Source: DATBSK01 sp964532485
GTDB taxonomy: Bacteria > Actinomycetota > Acidimicrobiia > IMCC26256 > PALSA-555
DNA: 64,000 bases
NCBI GenBank assembly: GCA_964532485.1
Contig: CAZHKE010000003.1
Location: forward strand, 1-64,000
Direction of reading: 5' to 3'
Made by a program: the position numbers and the translations under genes. The notes below the pieces were generated by a model that was not told the origin of the DNA, did not search any database, and saw only the letters and a program-made list of their open reading frames with translations. Positions 32,037-40,701 of the stretch are shown here, one piece after another. The stretch's first letter is position 1; every line of letters begins with the position of its first letter.

Positions 32037-33791
32037 CTACAGGTACTGGCCCGTGGTGACGCGCTCGATCTGACGACCGCCGGTCGCCTCGTCACCCTGC
32101 GAGAGCAACGTCCGCACGTACACGATGCGCTCGCCCTTCTTCCCCGAGATCTTCGCCCAGTCGTCGGGGTTCGTCGTGTTCGGCAGGTCCTCGTGCTCGC
32201 GGAACTCCTGGGTGATCGAGTCGAGCAGGTCGTCGGTGCAGATGCCCTTCGAGCCACCTTCGATCTGGCGCTTGATCGCGAGCTTCTTCGCGCGCCGCAC
32301 GACGTTCTCGATCATCGCTCCGGACGAGAAGTCCTTGAAGTACAGGACCTCCTTGTCGCCGTTCTGGTACGTGACCTCGAGGAACCGGTTGTCGTCGTGC
32401 GGCGCGTACATGTGCTCGACGGCGCGGTCGATCATCGCCTCGACCCTCGATTCCGCGCCGCCGTGCGCGTCGCCCTCGGCATCGGCGATCGGCAGCGCGG
32501 ACGTGAGGTACTGCGAGAAGATCTGCTTCGCCGAGACCTCGTCGGGGCGCTCGATCTTGATCTTCACGTCCAGGCGACCGGGGCGCAGGATCGCCGGGTC
32601 GATGAGGTCCTCCCGGTTCGACGCTCCGATCACGATGACGTTCTTCAGGCTCTCGACGCCGTCGATCTCCGCGAGCAGCTGCGGAACGATCGTGCTCTCG
32701 ATGTCGGACGAGATGCCGGTGCCCCGCGTGCGGAACAGGGAGTCCATCTCGTCGAAGAACACGATGACGGGCACACCCTCTTCGGACTTCTCTCGCGCGC
32801 GCTGGAAGATCAGCCGGATCTGCCGTTCCGTCTCGCCGACGTACTTGTTGAGCAGCTCCGGTCCCTTGATGTTGAGGAAGTACGAGCGCGTCGACGCGTT
32901 GCCGGTCTTCTCGGCGACGCGCTTCGCGAGCGAGTTCGCGACCGCCTTCGCGATGAGCGTCTTGCCGCACCCCGGCGGGCCGTAGAGCAGGATGCCCTTC
33001 GGCGGTTGGAGCTGGTGCTCGAGGAACAGCTCTGCATGCAGGTACGGCAGCTCCACCGCGTCCTTGATCGCCTCGATCTGGTCGTCGAGCCCGCCGACGT
33101 CGTCGTACGTGACGTCGGGGACCTCCTCGAGCACGAGCTCCTCGACCTCCGGTCGCGGCAGCCGCTCGACCACGAGGCCCGAGCGCGTGTCCATCAGCAG
33201 ATGGTCGCCCGCGCGCAGCTTCTCGCCGACCAGCACGCCGGCGAGCTCGCACACGCGCTCCTCGTCGGCCCTGCCGACGACGAGCACCCGGCGCTCGTCC
33301 TCGAGGAGCTCTTTGATGACCACGACCTCGCCGGAGAGCTCGAGCCCGCGGGCGAGCACCACGTTGAGCGACTCGTTGAGCGCGATCTCCTGGCCCCGCT
33401 CGAGCTCGTCGACCGCCACCTCGGGGTGCACCGAGACGCGCATCTTGCGGCCCGCGGTGAAGATGTCGACCGTCCCGTCGTCGTTGGCACCCAGGAACGT
33501 GCCGTAGGCCGACGGCGGCATCGTGAGCTTCTCGACCTCCTCGCGGAGCGCGGCGATGTGCTCTCGCGCCTCGCGGAGCGTCGCCGAGAGGCGCTCGTTC
33601 TGCGAGACGGCCTGGGCGAGCTGGCCCTTGGCCTCGAGCAGGCGCTCCTCCAGGGAGCGGACGCGCTTGGGCGCGTCCTGCAGGCGGCGGCGGAGGACCA
33701 CGACCTCTTCCTCCAGCCCCTTCACCTGGGCCTGGAGCTCTCCGACCTGCCGTTCGTACTCGGCGAGGCGCCGTTCGTGCTCGGCCGCCAC
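32037..33791 (-). CDS. mpa: Proteasome-activating AAA ATPase (Mpa/ARC)
   Basis: This ring ATPase unfolds pupylated proteins and feeds them to the 20S core. The 584 residues comprise an N-terminal coiled coil (about 2-75) that binds Pup, two OB-type domains, and one AAA module with LLYGPPGCGKT (Walker A) and VFFDEMDSLF (Walker B). The chain ends TTGQYL, the motif that docks into the alpha ring. GTG 33791 is chosen as start because it opens the coiled coil. It is divergent from a ferredoxin gene. Confidence 0.96.
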   Translation of the reverse strand: MAAEHERRLAEYERQVGELQAQVKGLEEEVVVLRRRLQDAPKRVRSLEERLLEAKGQLAQAVSQNERLSATLREAREHIAALREEVEKLTMPPSAYGTFLGANDDGTVDIFTAGRKMRVSVHPEVAVDELERGQEIALNESLNVVLARGLELSGEVVVIKELLEDERRVLVVGRADEERVCELAGVLVGEKLRAGDHLLMDTRSGLVVERLPRPEVEELVLEEVPDVTYDDVGGLDDQIEAIKDAVELPYLHAELFLEHQLQPPKGILLYGPPGCGKTLIAKAVANSLAKRVAEKTGNASTRSYFLNIKGPELLNKYVGETERQIRLIFQRAREKSEEGVPVIVFFDEMDSLFRTRGTGISSDIESTIVPQLLAEIDGVESLKNVIVIGASNREDLIDPAILRPGRLDVKIKIERPDEVSAKQIFSQYLTSALPIADAEGDAHGGAESRVEAMIDRAVEHMYAPHDDNRFLEVTYQNGDKEVLYFKDFSSGAMIENVVRRAKKLAIKRQIEGGSKGICTDDLLDSITQEFREHEDLPNTTNPDDWAKISGKKGERIVYVRTLLSQGDEATGGRQIERVTTGQYL

Positions 33792-33880
33792 GTCCGTCCT
33801 CCTCGCCCCCGGGGGGTTCAGGGCATCGCGCGGGACACTACACCGGGGCCCCACGCACGCCGTTGCATCGGACTGGGTCA

Positions 33881-33927
33881 GATTTTCCCCGCCTCGGCTT
33901 GGAAAATCGAGCGATTTCCGCTACGGT
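33881..33927 (+). promoter_or_regulatory. Promoter and dyad between mpa and the ferredoxin gene
   Basis: TTGGAA (33899-33904) and TACGGT (33922-33927) are 17 bases apart, a good sigma-70-type promoter for the ferredoxin gene. An 8-bp dyad, GATTTTCC (33881-33888) and GGAAAATC (33901-33908), overlaps the -35 box in the most AT-rich stretch of the region. It looks like a repressor or activator site shared by the two divergent genes. A GGCGGG/CCCGCC hairpin follows at 33941-33958. Confidence 0.5.
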
Positions 33928-33986
33928 GGGCCTTCGCCGAGGCGGGAGTACGCCCGCCCACCGACGTTCCAGGAGAGCGCTGAGCG

Positions 33987-34223
33987 ATGAAGGTCTGGAT
34001 CGACCAGGACCTGTGCACCGGCGACGGACTCTGCGAGGAGATCGCGCCCGACGTGTTCACCCTGCTCGACGACGGGCTCGCCTACGTCAAGGAAGGCTCG
34101 AAGGTGTTCAGCGACCCCGGTGGAGCCGAGGGGCTCGCCGCGGTGCCCGCGGGGCAAGAAGAGGCGGTCATCGAGTCCGCCGAGGAGTGCCCCGGCGAGT
34201 GCATCTTCATCGAAGTCGACTGA
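33987..34223 (+). CDS. Ferredoxin, single-cluster [3Fe-4S]/[4Fe-4S] type
   Basis: The 78-residue protein is a small ferredoxin: WIDQDLCTGDGLCEEIAPDVF at the start and EECPGECIFIE at the end. The visible cluster ligands are Cys10, Cys16 and the cysteine of the ECPGEC pair, the pattern of P450-type single-cluster ferredoxins; with a Gly/Asp at the second CxxC position a 3Fe-4S cluster is likely. Its redox partner is not in the window. The 132 bases after it (34224-34355) hold only a weak CCAGGG/CCCTAGG hairpin. Confidence 0.88.
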   Translation: MKVWIDQDLCTGDGLCEEIAPDVFTLLDDGLAYVKEGSKVFSDPGGAEGLAAVPAGQEEAVIESAEECPGECIFIEVD

Positions 34224-34355
34224 CTCCACTTCCAGTGCGTTGCCCAGGGGTTCCCTAGGGCTGCGGACAGCGCTTCGGCACGACGCCCGAGCGCGATCAG
34301 CAGGACGGAGACGTCCAGCGCGTTCGCACCGTGACTCGCCGGGTCGACGGGATGC

Positions 34356-35138
34356 TCACTCCGAGCGCACGAGCAGCCGTGCTGCGGTGAGGAAGCCGGT
34401 GTGGGCGACCATCCGGTGATCCGGGCGAACCGACTGCCCGTCGACGTGCCACGACCGCTGCAGGACCTCGACCGTCTGCGCCATCCCGAACGACGACGCG
34501 TCGAGCTCCTCGCGCAGTCGCGCGACCTGCCCGATGGTCGGCAGGTACGCGAGCAGGATGCCGCCCGGCCGGAGCGCGCCCTCGGCGTGCTTCACCGCCT
34601 GCCAGGGTTCCGGCAGGTCGAGGAGGACCCGGTCGAGCTCCTCCTCGTCGATCCCCTCGTAGGCATCGCGCACCTCGATGCGCAGCGGTACGTCGGCGCC
34701 GAGCATCCCCTCGACGTTGCTGCGCGCCCTCTGCGCGAAGTCGTCACGCAGCTCGTACCCGACGACGCTGCCGTCGGAGCCGACCGCGCGGAGCAGGGCC
34801 ATGGTCAGCGCTCCGGAGCCGACGCCCGACTCGAGCACACGTGCGCCCGGGGCGACGTCGGCGAGCACGAGGATCGGCCCGAGATCCTTCGGGTAGATGA
34901 CCTGCGCGCCCCGCGGCATCTCGAGCACGTACTCGGCGAGCGTCGGCCGCAGGGCGACGAGCCGGGCACCCATCGACGTGCGGACCGTCACACCTTCGGG
35001 CCGGCCGATGAGATCGGCATGCGACAGCACGCCCGCGTGCGAGTGGAACTCGCCGTTCGGGGCGAGCGTGATCAAGTGCCGACGGCGCTTGGAGTCGATC
35101 AGGAGCACGCGGTCGCCGACCGCGAGGGCGCGGGCCAT
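34356..35138 (-). CDS. trmI: tRNA (adenine-58-N1)-methyltransferase TrmI
   Basis: TrmI methylates A58 in the T-loop of tRNA. The 260-residue protein has an N-terminal beta domain (VGDRVLLIDSKRRRHLITL) and a Rossmann MTase part with VLESGVGSGALTMALLRAVG as the SAM site and VLLDLPEPWQAV as the catalytic motif. The same gene neighbours the proteasome ATPase in mycobacteria. ATG 35138 is the first start before the beta domain; the gene lies just behind the ttuA-like gene. Confidence 0.93.
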   Translation of the reverse strand: MARALAVGDRVLLIDSKRRRHLITLAPNGEFHSHAGVLSHADLIGRPEGVTVRTSMGARLVALRPTLAEYVLEMPRGAQVIYPKDLGPILVLADVAPGARVLESGVGSGALTMALLRAVGSDGSVVGYELRDDFAQRARSNVEGMLGADVPLRIEVRDAYEGIDEEELDRVLLDLPEPWQAVKHAEGALRPGGILLAYLPTIGQVARLREELDASSFGMAQTVEVLQRSWHVDGQSVRPDHRMVAHTGFLTAARLLVRSE

Positions 35139-35145
35139 GGTCGTC

Positions 35146-36072
35146 TCAGCTCGTTCCCTGGTCCGAGGGGGCGCGCTCGATTCGATCCCGGAGCTTGCAG
35201 AACGCGCACACGCCGCCCGGCGTCGGGGCACCGCACGACGTACACGGCGCCAGGTCGCTGCGCTCCGACGCGACGTCTTCAGCGAAGCGATGATGCCCGC
35301 GCTCGAGGAACCCGTACACGAACGCCGCTTTCGTGCCGGGTGAACGATCCTCGATCGCGTTGAGCGCCTCCTTGTATCCCAGGTGCCGGTTCCCCACGGC
35401 CATCGGGCACTCCTCGACCTGGTAGTCGATGCCCCGCACCACGCAGTACGCGGCCATCTCCCGCTCACCGAGTCGGACGAGCGGCTTGACCTTCCGGGCG
35501 AATCCCTCGCTCGCGGGCAGCACTGGGTGCTGCCGCCCGAGGTACCCGACGTCCCAGCGCAGCACGTTGCCGAGCAGGACCGCCGCTTCGTCGTCGAGGT
35601 TGTGCCCGGTCGCCACGACGTCGTAGCCGCGGTCGACGGCGAAACGGTTGAAGAGGTGCCGCTTCGACAGCCCACATGCGCCACACGGCGAGCGGTGCGT
35701 CGCCTCGGCGGCGCCCGGGATGGTGAACCCGAGGTCGGCGCCGAGGTCGACCTCGTGGAGCGCGCGGTCGTGGGCGCGCGCGTACGCGCGGGCGTGCTGC
35801 ACGGACTCATCGGAGTAGTCGCCGATGCCCAACCCGAGGTACAGGCCGTCGGCGGTGACGTCGAGCCCCGCCAGCAGGTCCCACAGAGCCAGCGAGTCCT
35901 TGCCGCCGGAGACAGCGACGAGGACACGATCGGCCGGCTCGATCATGTGGTGCTCGTGGATCGCCTTGCGAACCTGGTCCTGGCAGTGCTTGACGAAGTG
36001 GTCGGGACAGAACGCGGAGTTGTGCCGGCGCACGTCGATCACGGCCGGGCCGCGGCAGACCGTGCACTTCAC
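35146..36072 (-). CDS. TtuA-type tRNA thiolation enzyme (ATP-PPi family)
   Basis: The 308-residue protein activates a tRNA base with ATP for sulfur insertion. It has an N-terminal zinc finger (MKCTVCRGPAVI and FCPDHF), the PP-loop VAVSGGKDSLALWDLL near 53-68, two central cysteines (SPCGACG and EECPM) and a C-terminal zinc finger (PCTSCGAPTPGGVCAFC). TtuA of thermophiles makes 2-thiothymidine at tRNA position 54. GTG 36072 overlaps the sulfur carrier gene by GTGA, so the two are coupled. It could instead be a TtcA/NcsA relative. Confidence 0.85.
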   Translation of the reverse strand: MKCTVCRGPAVIDVRRHNSAFCPDHFVKHCQDQVRKAIHEHHMIEPADRVLVAVSGGKDSLALWDLLAGLDVTADGLYLGLGIGDYSDESVQHARAYARAHDRALHEVDLGADLGFTIPGAAEATHRSPCGACGLSKRHLFNRFAVDRGYDVVATGHNLDDEAAVLLGNVLRWDVGYLGRQHPVLPASEGFARKVKPLVRLGEREMAAYCVVRGIDYQVEECPMAVGNRHLGYKEALNAIEDRSPGTKAAFVYGFLERGHHRFAEDVASERSDLAPCTSCGAPTPGGVCAFCKLRDRIERAPSDQGTS

Positions 36073-36299
36073 GGCCGTGCTGCCCCGTCGACGTCCACCG
36101 CGCCGCCGCTGATCACCGGCCGGATCTCGACGGTCAGGTCGTCGGCGAGCCTCGCGTCGCGCGCGACGAGCTCGTCGCCCGCGATCACGAGGACGGACTC
36201 CGGGTTCAGCTCGAGGTCCGCCAGGAGCGCCGTGACCGACTTCGGCCCGCGCACCTCGAGCTCCCGCCGCGGGTTGCGCAGCACCACCTTCACGAGCAC
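36069..36299 (-). CDS. MoaD/ThiS-like sulfur carrier (TtuB type) with C-terminal tail
   Basis: The 76-residue protein is a beta-grasp sulfur carrier: VKVVLRNPRRELEV at the start, VLVIAGDELVARD in the middle, and RPVISGG at 60-66. Active carriers normally end in Gly-Gly, where the thiocarboxylate forms. Here ten more residues (AVDVDGAARP) follow, so a protease would be needed to expose the diglycine unless the stop is misplaced. It overlaps the TtuA-type gene and presumably supplies its sulfur. Confidence 0.8.
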   Translation of the reverse strand: MLVKVVLRNPRRELEVRGPKSVTALLADLELNPESVLVIAGDELVARDARLADDLTVEIRPVISGGAVDVDGAARP

Positions 36300-36330
36300 C
36301 CCAGGCTACCGGGGCGCGCGTCGATCGCGA

Positions 36331-36555
36331 TCAGCGCTTCGGCTCGACCGTCCGGATCTCGATGGCCTCGCCCTTCTTGAGCTCGATCGTCTCGACGACC
36401 TCGGACTCCGACAGCACGTATCGGACGACGCGCAGCGCGCTCGCCGCGAGACCGACGTACAGCCAGCCCCGAGATCCCTCGGACATGCCGCGTCGCATGC
36501 CCGTGCGCGCGAGCCGGCGGAGGAACACCGACGCTCGGGTGACCGGCGGAGCCAT
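36331..36555 (-). CDS. Small conserved protein of unknown function
   Basis: The 74-residue protein has a basic N-terminal part (RASVFLRRLARTGMRRG), a short hydrophobic segment (WLYVGLAASALRVVRYVL) that may lie on the membrane, and a conserved end ETIELKKGEAIEIRTVEPKR. The gene follows two small membrane protein genes on the same strand, 12 bases away, and may share their operon. I do not recognise the family. Confidence 0.6.
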   Translation of the reverse strand: MAPPVTRASVFLRRLARTGMRRGMSEGSRGWLYVGLAASALRVVRYVLSESEVVETIELKKGEAIEIRTVEPKR

Positions 36556-36567
36556 CGCGTGCGGCGG

Positions 36568-36783
36568 TCAGACTCGCCGGATCTCGACGACGGTGCGACG
36601 CTTCCGACCGCGGTGTCGACCCCACAAGAACGCGACGATCAACGCCAACAGGAGCAGCGCGCCGCCCGCGGCCATCCCCGCGCCACGCGCGGCGTCGGCA
36701 CCGGTGTCTGCGCCACCCTTGATCTCGCGAAGCTTCGCCTCGATGTCGTCACGAGTCACCGGGCGGGTGCGTGCCCGTGTCAT
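36568..36783 (-). CDS. Small membrane protein
   Basis: The 71-residue protein has a helical cytoplasmic start (PVTRDDIEAKLREIKGGAD), a glycine-rich turn and one transmembrane helix (about 36-54), then a basic tail (RGRKRRTVVEIRRV). ATG 36783 overlaps the upstream gene as ATGA. Proteins with this DDIEAKLREI opening occur in actinobacteria next to holin-like genes; no function is known to me. Confidence 0.65.
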   Translation of the reverse strand: MTRARTRPVTRDDIEAKLREIKGGADTGADAARGAGMAAGGALLLLALIVAFLWGRHRGRKRRTVVEIRRV

Positions 36784-37133
36784 CGTTGCTCCTTCCGCGC
36801 GCGCCAGCTGCGGCGCGTCCGCCAGGTGAGCCCGCCACCGAGCAGCGACGCCGCGAACACGATGAGGTACGGGGCCCAGGACCAGTCGCCGGCGAACGTG
36901 TCACCGGTCTCGGTCTGTAGGGCTCGGAGGGCCCCGACGCCGAGCAATGCGACGCCGAGCCCGAGCACGAGTGCGCCGCCGATGCCGAACCCCGCGTAGC
37001 GCCCGAGCTGCTTGAGCGGGACGACCGTCTCCTGCTTCGCGTACGCGACGACGAGGTCCCGCAGCTCGAGCACGAGCTGCGGGAGCGGCGCGCCGCTGCT
37101 CGACGCCCCGTCTGCGGTCGTGTCGTCGGCCAT
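36780..37133 (-). CDS. Holin-like (DUF1469/phage holin superfamily) membrane protein
   Basis: The 117-residue protein has an amphipathic start (LPQLVLELRDLVVAYAKQETVVPLKQLGRY) and two transmembrane helices (about 48-70 and 86-106), the layout of actinobacterial holin-superfamily proteins. It lies with two other small genes between dacB and ttuB and there are no other phage genes, so it is a housekeeping membrane protein and not a sign of a prophage. Confidence 0.65.
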   Translation of the reverse strand: MADDTTADGASSSGAPLPQLVLELRDLVVAYAKQETVVPLKQLGRYAGFGIGGALVLGLGVALLGVGALRALQTETGDTFAGDWSWAPYLIVFAASLLGGGLTWRTRRSWRARKEQR

Positions 37134-37144
37134 GGCGGGCGAGT

Positions 37145-38575
37145 CTACGGCTGAGTCGTGCCTTCCTGCCCGGCTCCGGCCGGTGCCGACGCACCGGGTG
37201 CCGGCACGAGCTCGTCGGCCGGCGGAGCGTCGGGGAACGTCGCGATGATCTCGACGATCCGACGGCGGAGCGCGATCGCCGACTGCTCGCTCATGTCCGC
37301 GTTCACGAGGAACGCGAAGCGAACGGGCCGCTCGACGTCGACGATCCCCACGAGCCCCGAGGCGTTGCTGAGCGTCCCCGTCTTGCCGCGGACCTTGCCC
37401 GTGAGGTCGCCTCCGATCTGGTCGACGAGCGTGCCCTTCTCGCCGGCGACAGCGAGCCCGTCCCAGAGGATCGCGTAGCGGGGATCGCCGCCGAGGTCGA
37501 GCGCCGCGGCGAGCGCCGGGCAGGTCGCGCGGTTCCCCTTGTCGAGCCCGGACCCGTCGACCAAGGCGACGTTCGTGGTCGGCAGGCCCAGCTCGGCGAG
37601 GGTGGCGACGATCGCCTGCACACCCGCCGCGGTGGTCCCCTGCTGCGAGACCTGGAGCCCGATCTCGCGCGTCAGCAGCTCGGACGCCAGGTTGTTGCTC
37701 GTGCTCAGGTCCTCGCCCAGCAGGTCGGTGAGCGTCGGTGACTCGACCCGTCCGACCTCGACCGCGTTCGCGGGAGCAGCCTCGTGCCCCGAGCCGCGAC
37801 CGACGTCGACTCCGCGCTCTTCGAGCAGCTCCGAGAGCTTCTCGGTCGCGAGCAGCGCCGGATCGTCGGCGGGCTGCGGTGGACGGAGCTGGCGGAACCC
37901 GCCGTTGACGGTCAGCGCGCCGAGCGGCCCGACCTGCCCCTCGGTCCGGTAGTCATCGTCCCAGGTCGGGAGGTAGCGCAAAGCCTCGTAGCGCGTGTCA
38001 TCGGCGACGATCCCGTTCGGGATCCGTCGGACGCCCGAGGCCACGATCGAGTCCGCGAGCGTGGCCATCGACGTCGTCGCCGTGCCCCGCAGCTCGGGGA
38101 TCTGCTCTCGCTGGGCCTGGACCTCGGGCGTCATGAGCAGCGCGTCGCCGCCACCGACGAGGAACAGCTGGTCGATCGCGCCGTCCTGCGGCGCCTCCGC
38201 CGCGACCGCGCGCGTGACGAACCGCTGCTCCGGGCCGAGGACGACGAGCGCCGCGGCCGCGGTCAGGATCTTCTGCGTCGAGGCCGGGAGCAGCGGCGCG
38301 TCCCCGCCACGGGTCGCGAGCGGTGCGCCGCCCTCGTCGACGACGTAGCACGAGCTGAGATCGCCGACCTGCGCGTCGAGCGCACCTTGGAGCCGCTGTG
38401 CGCCGACGGCGTCGACCAGCGGTTGTGGCACGCGGCGTGGTGACCACAACGGCGTGTCGAGCGACGCCGGCTGCCCCGGCGCAGCCGCGCTCGGCCCGCT
38501 GCGCAGGACGGCGAGCGCGCCACAGGCGAGCGCGAGGATCGCGAGGACGACTGCGAACGTGCGCGTCGGGCTCAC
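37145..38575 (-). CDS. dacB: D-alanyl-D-alanine carboxypeptidase/endopeptidase, PBP4 (S13) family
   Basis: The 476-residue exported enzyme trims or cuts peptidoglycan peptides. An N-terminal helix (about 7-24) anchors or exports it. The SxxK motif is LPASTQKILTAAA, SxN is LSTSNNLAS, and KTG is VRGKTGTLSNASG, in the order of penicillin-binding protein 4. GTG 38575 overlaps the stop of the CoA-ligase alpha gene as GTGA; ATG 38611 is a longer option but lies inside that gene. Confidence 0.92.
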   Translation of the reverse strand: MSPTRTFAVVLAILALACGALAVLRSGPSAAAPGQPASLDTPLWSPRRVPQPLVDAVGAQRLQGALDAQVGDLSSCYVVDEGGAPLATRGGDAPLLPASTQKILTAAAALVVLGPEQRFVTRAVAAEAPQDGAIDQLFLVGGGDALLMTPEVQAQREQIPELRGTATTSMATLADSIVASGVRRIPNGIVADDTRYEALRYLPTWDDDYRTEGQVGPLGALTVNGGFRQLRPPQPADDPALLATEKLSELLEERGVDVGRGSGHEAAPANAVEVGRVESPTLTDLLGEDLSTSNNLASELLTREIGLQVSQQGTTAAGVQAIVATLAELGLPTTNVALVDGSGLDKGNRATCPALAAALDLGGDPRYAILWDGLAVAGEKGTLVDQIGGDLTGKVRGKTGTLSNASGLVGIVDVERPVRFAFLVNADMSEQSAIALRRRIVEIIATFPDAPPADELVPAPGASAPAGAGQEGTTQP

Positions 38576-40050
38576 GCGGCGCACCGTTCGCGGTACCACG
38601 CGTACTGCCACAGATGCTCGAGGGCGCGCACGGCGCGGTGGGCCGTCGGGTAGCAGTACCGGCCCGAGGCACGTACCGCTCGAGGCCCCGCATTGCCGGG
38701 ATCAGCGACTGCGAGCTCCGTCGCGGTCAGCACCGGCTTGCCTGTCGACTGGGACACCTCGGCCGCGGCCTCGGCGAAGCGGCTGTCTTGTCGCTCGTGG
38801 TACGCGACGATCCGATCCAGGCCCTGGTCGGGCCAGAAGCGGCCCGCGCGAAGCAGGCGCGCCTGGTTCGACTGGATCCCCAGCCCGAGGTACACGACCG
38901 CGTCGACGGCACGATGCGCGCTCACCAGCTCCAGCACGTCGGGGATCGTGTCGCGCGTCTCGCCGCCGGCGAGGTCGATCGGGTTGTTGCGACTCCACCG
39001 AGGCGGCAGCATCTCGTCGATCGCGGCGCGCAGGTCATCGGGAAGCACGAGCAGCTCGAGACTCGATCGCGTGATCTCATCGGCAGTGACGACGCCCCAC
39101 CCCCCTGCCGTCGTCACCACCGCGACACGCGGTCCCTTCGGGAGCGGTTGGGTCGCGAACGTCGCGGCGGCATCGAACGCCTCCTCCACGTTCGCGGCGC
39201 GCGTCACGCCCGCCTGGCGGCACATGCCGTCGAAGATGCGATCATCCGACGCGAGCGCACCGGTGTGCGACGCCGCGGCACGCTGGCCCCCCGCGGTGGT
39301 GCCGCCCTTCAGCACCACGAGCGGCTTCTGTGCCGAGACCCCGCGCAACCGCTCGTAGAGCTCGCGGCCGTCGGTGATGCCCTCGACGTACGCGAGGCCG
39401 ACCCGCGTCGCGGGATCGGACGCGTAGTACTCCAGGTAGTCGGGCACGCGGAGCGCCGCCGCGTTCCCGGCTGAGACCGCGCGACTCACCCCCACGCCCG
39501 AGGCGCACGCGTAGTTCTCGAACGACGAGACGAAGTTGCCCGACTGGCTTGCGATCGCGATCGCACCTCGCGGTGGGTTCGGGGCGACGATCTGCGCGCA
39601 CAGACCCACGGGCGTCGACACGATCCCCTGGCCGTTCGGTCCGGCGAGCAACACGTCGAGCTCATCGGCGAGCGCGACCAGCCTGCCTTCCGCCTCCCGG
39701 CCCTCGGGACCCGCCTCCCCGTAGCCGCCCGAGGTCAGGAACGCGGCGCGCACGCCCCGAGCCGCGCACTCCCGCAAGAGCGTCTCGTTGCCCGCCGCCG
39801 GGGTGCACACGAACACGAGGTCGACCACCGCATCAGACGGGAGGTCGGCGACGGACCGCAGCATCGGGACGCCGAGCACCTCGCCACCCTCGCGGTTGGT
39901 CCCGTAGACGGCCCCGCGGTAGCCCTGGGTCAGCAGGTTGTGCAGCGCGACGAAGCCGAACTTCGCGGGATGGCTGGACACGCCGGCGACGAGCACGCCA
40001 CGCGGCTCGAACAGCGCAGCGAACCGCCCGGACGCGAGCCGCGCCGTCAC
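38572..40050 (-). CDS. ADP-forming acyl-CoA synthetase, alpha (CoA-binding) subunit
   Basis: The 492-residue protein has a CoA-binding Rossmann domain (FEPRGVLVAGVSSHPAKFG), then two succinyl-CoA synthetase-like domains. The phospho-accepting histidine is in AAASHTGALAS, and IASQSGNFVSS and AGPNGQGIVS are conserved loops. Together with the beta gene upstream it should make acyl-CoA from acid, ATP and CoA with ADP release, or run in reverse. The organic acid is not predictable. GTG 40050 overlaps the beta gene. Confidence 0.85.
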   Translation of the reverse strand: MTARLASGRFAALFEPRGVLVAGVSSHPAKFGFVALHNLLTQGYRGAVYGTNREGGEVLGVPMLRSVADLPSDAVVDLVFVCTPAAGNETLLRECAARGVRAAFLTSGGYGEAGPEGREAEGRLVALADELDVLLAGPNGQGIVSTPVGLCAQIVAPNPPRGAIAIASQSGNFVSSFENYACASGVGVSRAVSAGNAAALRVPDYLEYYASDPATRVGLAYVEGITDGRELYERLRGVSAQKPLVVLKGGTTAGGQRAAASHTGALASDDRIFDGMCRQAGVTRAANVEEAFDAAATFATQPLPKGPRVAVVTTAGGWGVVTADEITRSSLELLVLPDDLRAAIDEMLPPRWSRNNPIDLAGGETRDTIPDVLELVSAHRAVDAVVYLGLGIQSNQARLLRAGRFWPDQGLDRIVAYHERQDSRFAEAAAEVSQSTGKPVLTATELAVADPGNAGPRAVRASGRYCYPTAHRAVRALEHLWQYAWYRERCAA

Positions 40051-40697
40051 GGCACGAGCTCCACGAGCGCGTCGACCGCGACCGGCGCGCCGGCGGCGTC
40101 GATGAGCAGCGGGTTCACATCCACGCTGCTCACATCGGGGCGCTCGGTCGCGACGCGCGAGAGCGCCAGCAGCACCTCGACGACGGCGTCACGGTCGACC
40201 TCCGCCTCGCCGCGCACGGGGCCCAGCAGGTCCTGACCGCGGAGATCATCGAGCATCCCCCCCGCGTCCGCGGCGTCGATGGGCGCCAGCCGGAACGCCA
40301 CGTCGCCGATCGCCTCCGCGAGCACGCCGCCGATGCCGACCATCACGCACCGCCCGAACTGAGCGTCGTCGTGCACGCCGGCGATGAGCTCGCGCACGCC
40401 CCGCACCATCGGCGCGACCAGCACCGAGACCTCGCCGTCATCGGGGCGAGCCGCCGCGAGCAGATCGGCCGCCGCGTCGCGCACCTCGTCGGGCGCCCTC
40501 AGGTTCAGCCGGACGAGGCCGCGCTCGGTCTTGTGCGCAAGGCCCGCCGCCGAGAGCTTCGCGACGACCGGAAACCCCAGGACCTCGGCGGCCTCGGCGG
40601 CCGCATCGGCGTCCGCGGCCAGGCGCTCAGGCGAGCACGGCACCCCGAAGCCCGCCAGCAGGGCCTTCGACTCCGATTCGGAGAGCGCGTGAGACAT
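40047..40697 (-). CDS. ADP-forming acyl-CoA synthetase, beta (ATP-grasp) subunit
   Basis: The 216-residue protein is a short ATP-grasp subunit: FGVPCSPERLAADAD, FPVVAKLSAAGLAHKTERG near 47, VLVAPMVRGVRELIAG near 95, and DVNPLLID near 197 that closes the metal site. It pairs with the alpha subunit that follows; in many bacteria the two are fused. ATG 40697 lies five bases below the stop of the AMP-forming synthetase gene, so all three are co-transcribed. Confidence 0.85.
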   Translation of the reverse strand: MSHALSESESKALLAGFGVPCSPERLAADADAAAEAAEVLGFPVVAKLSAAGLAHKTERGLVRLNLRAPDEVRDAAADLLAAARPDDGEVSVLVAPMVRGVRELIAGVHDDAQFGRCVMVGIGGVLAEAIGDVAFRLAPIDAADAGGMLDDLRGQDLLGPVRGEAEVDRDAVVEVLLALSRVATERPDVSSVDVNPLLIDAAGAPVAVDALVELVP

Positions 40698-40701
40698 CGA
40701 G

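Noticed and set aside
36780..37133. Holin-like protein as a sign of prophage
   Set aside because: No lysin, capsid, integrase or att site nearby; neighbours are tRNA-modification and cell-wall genes.
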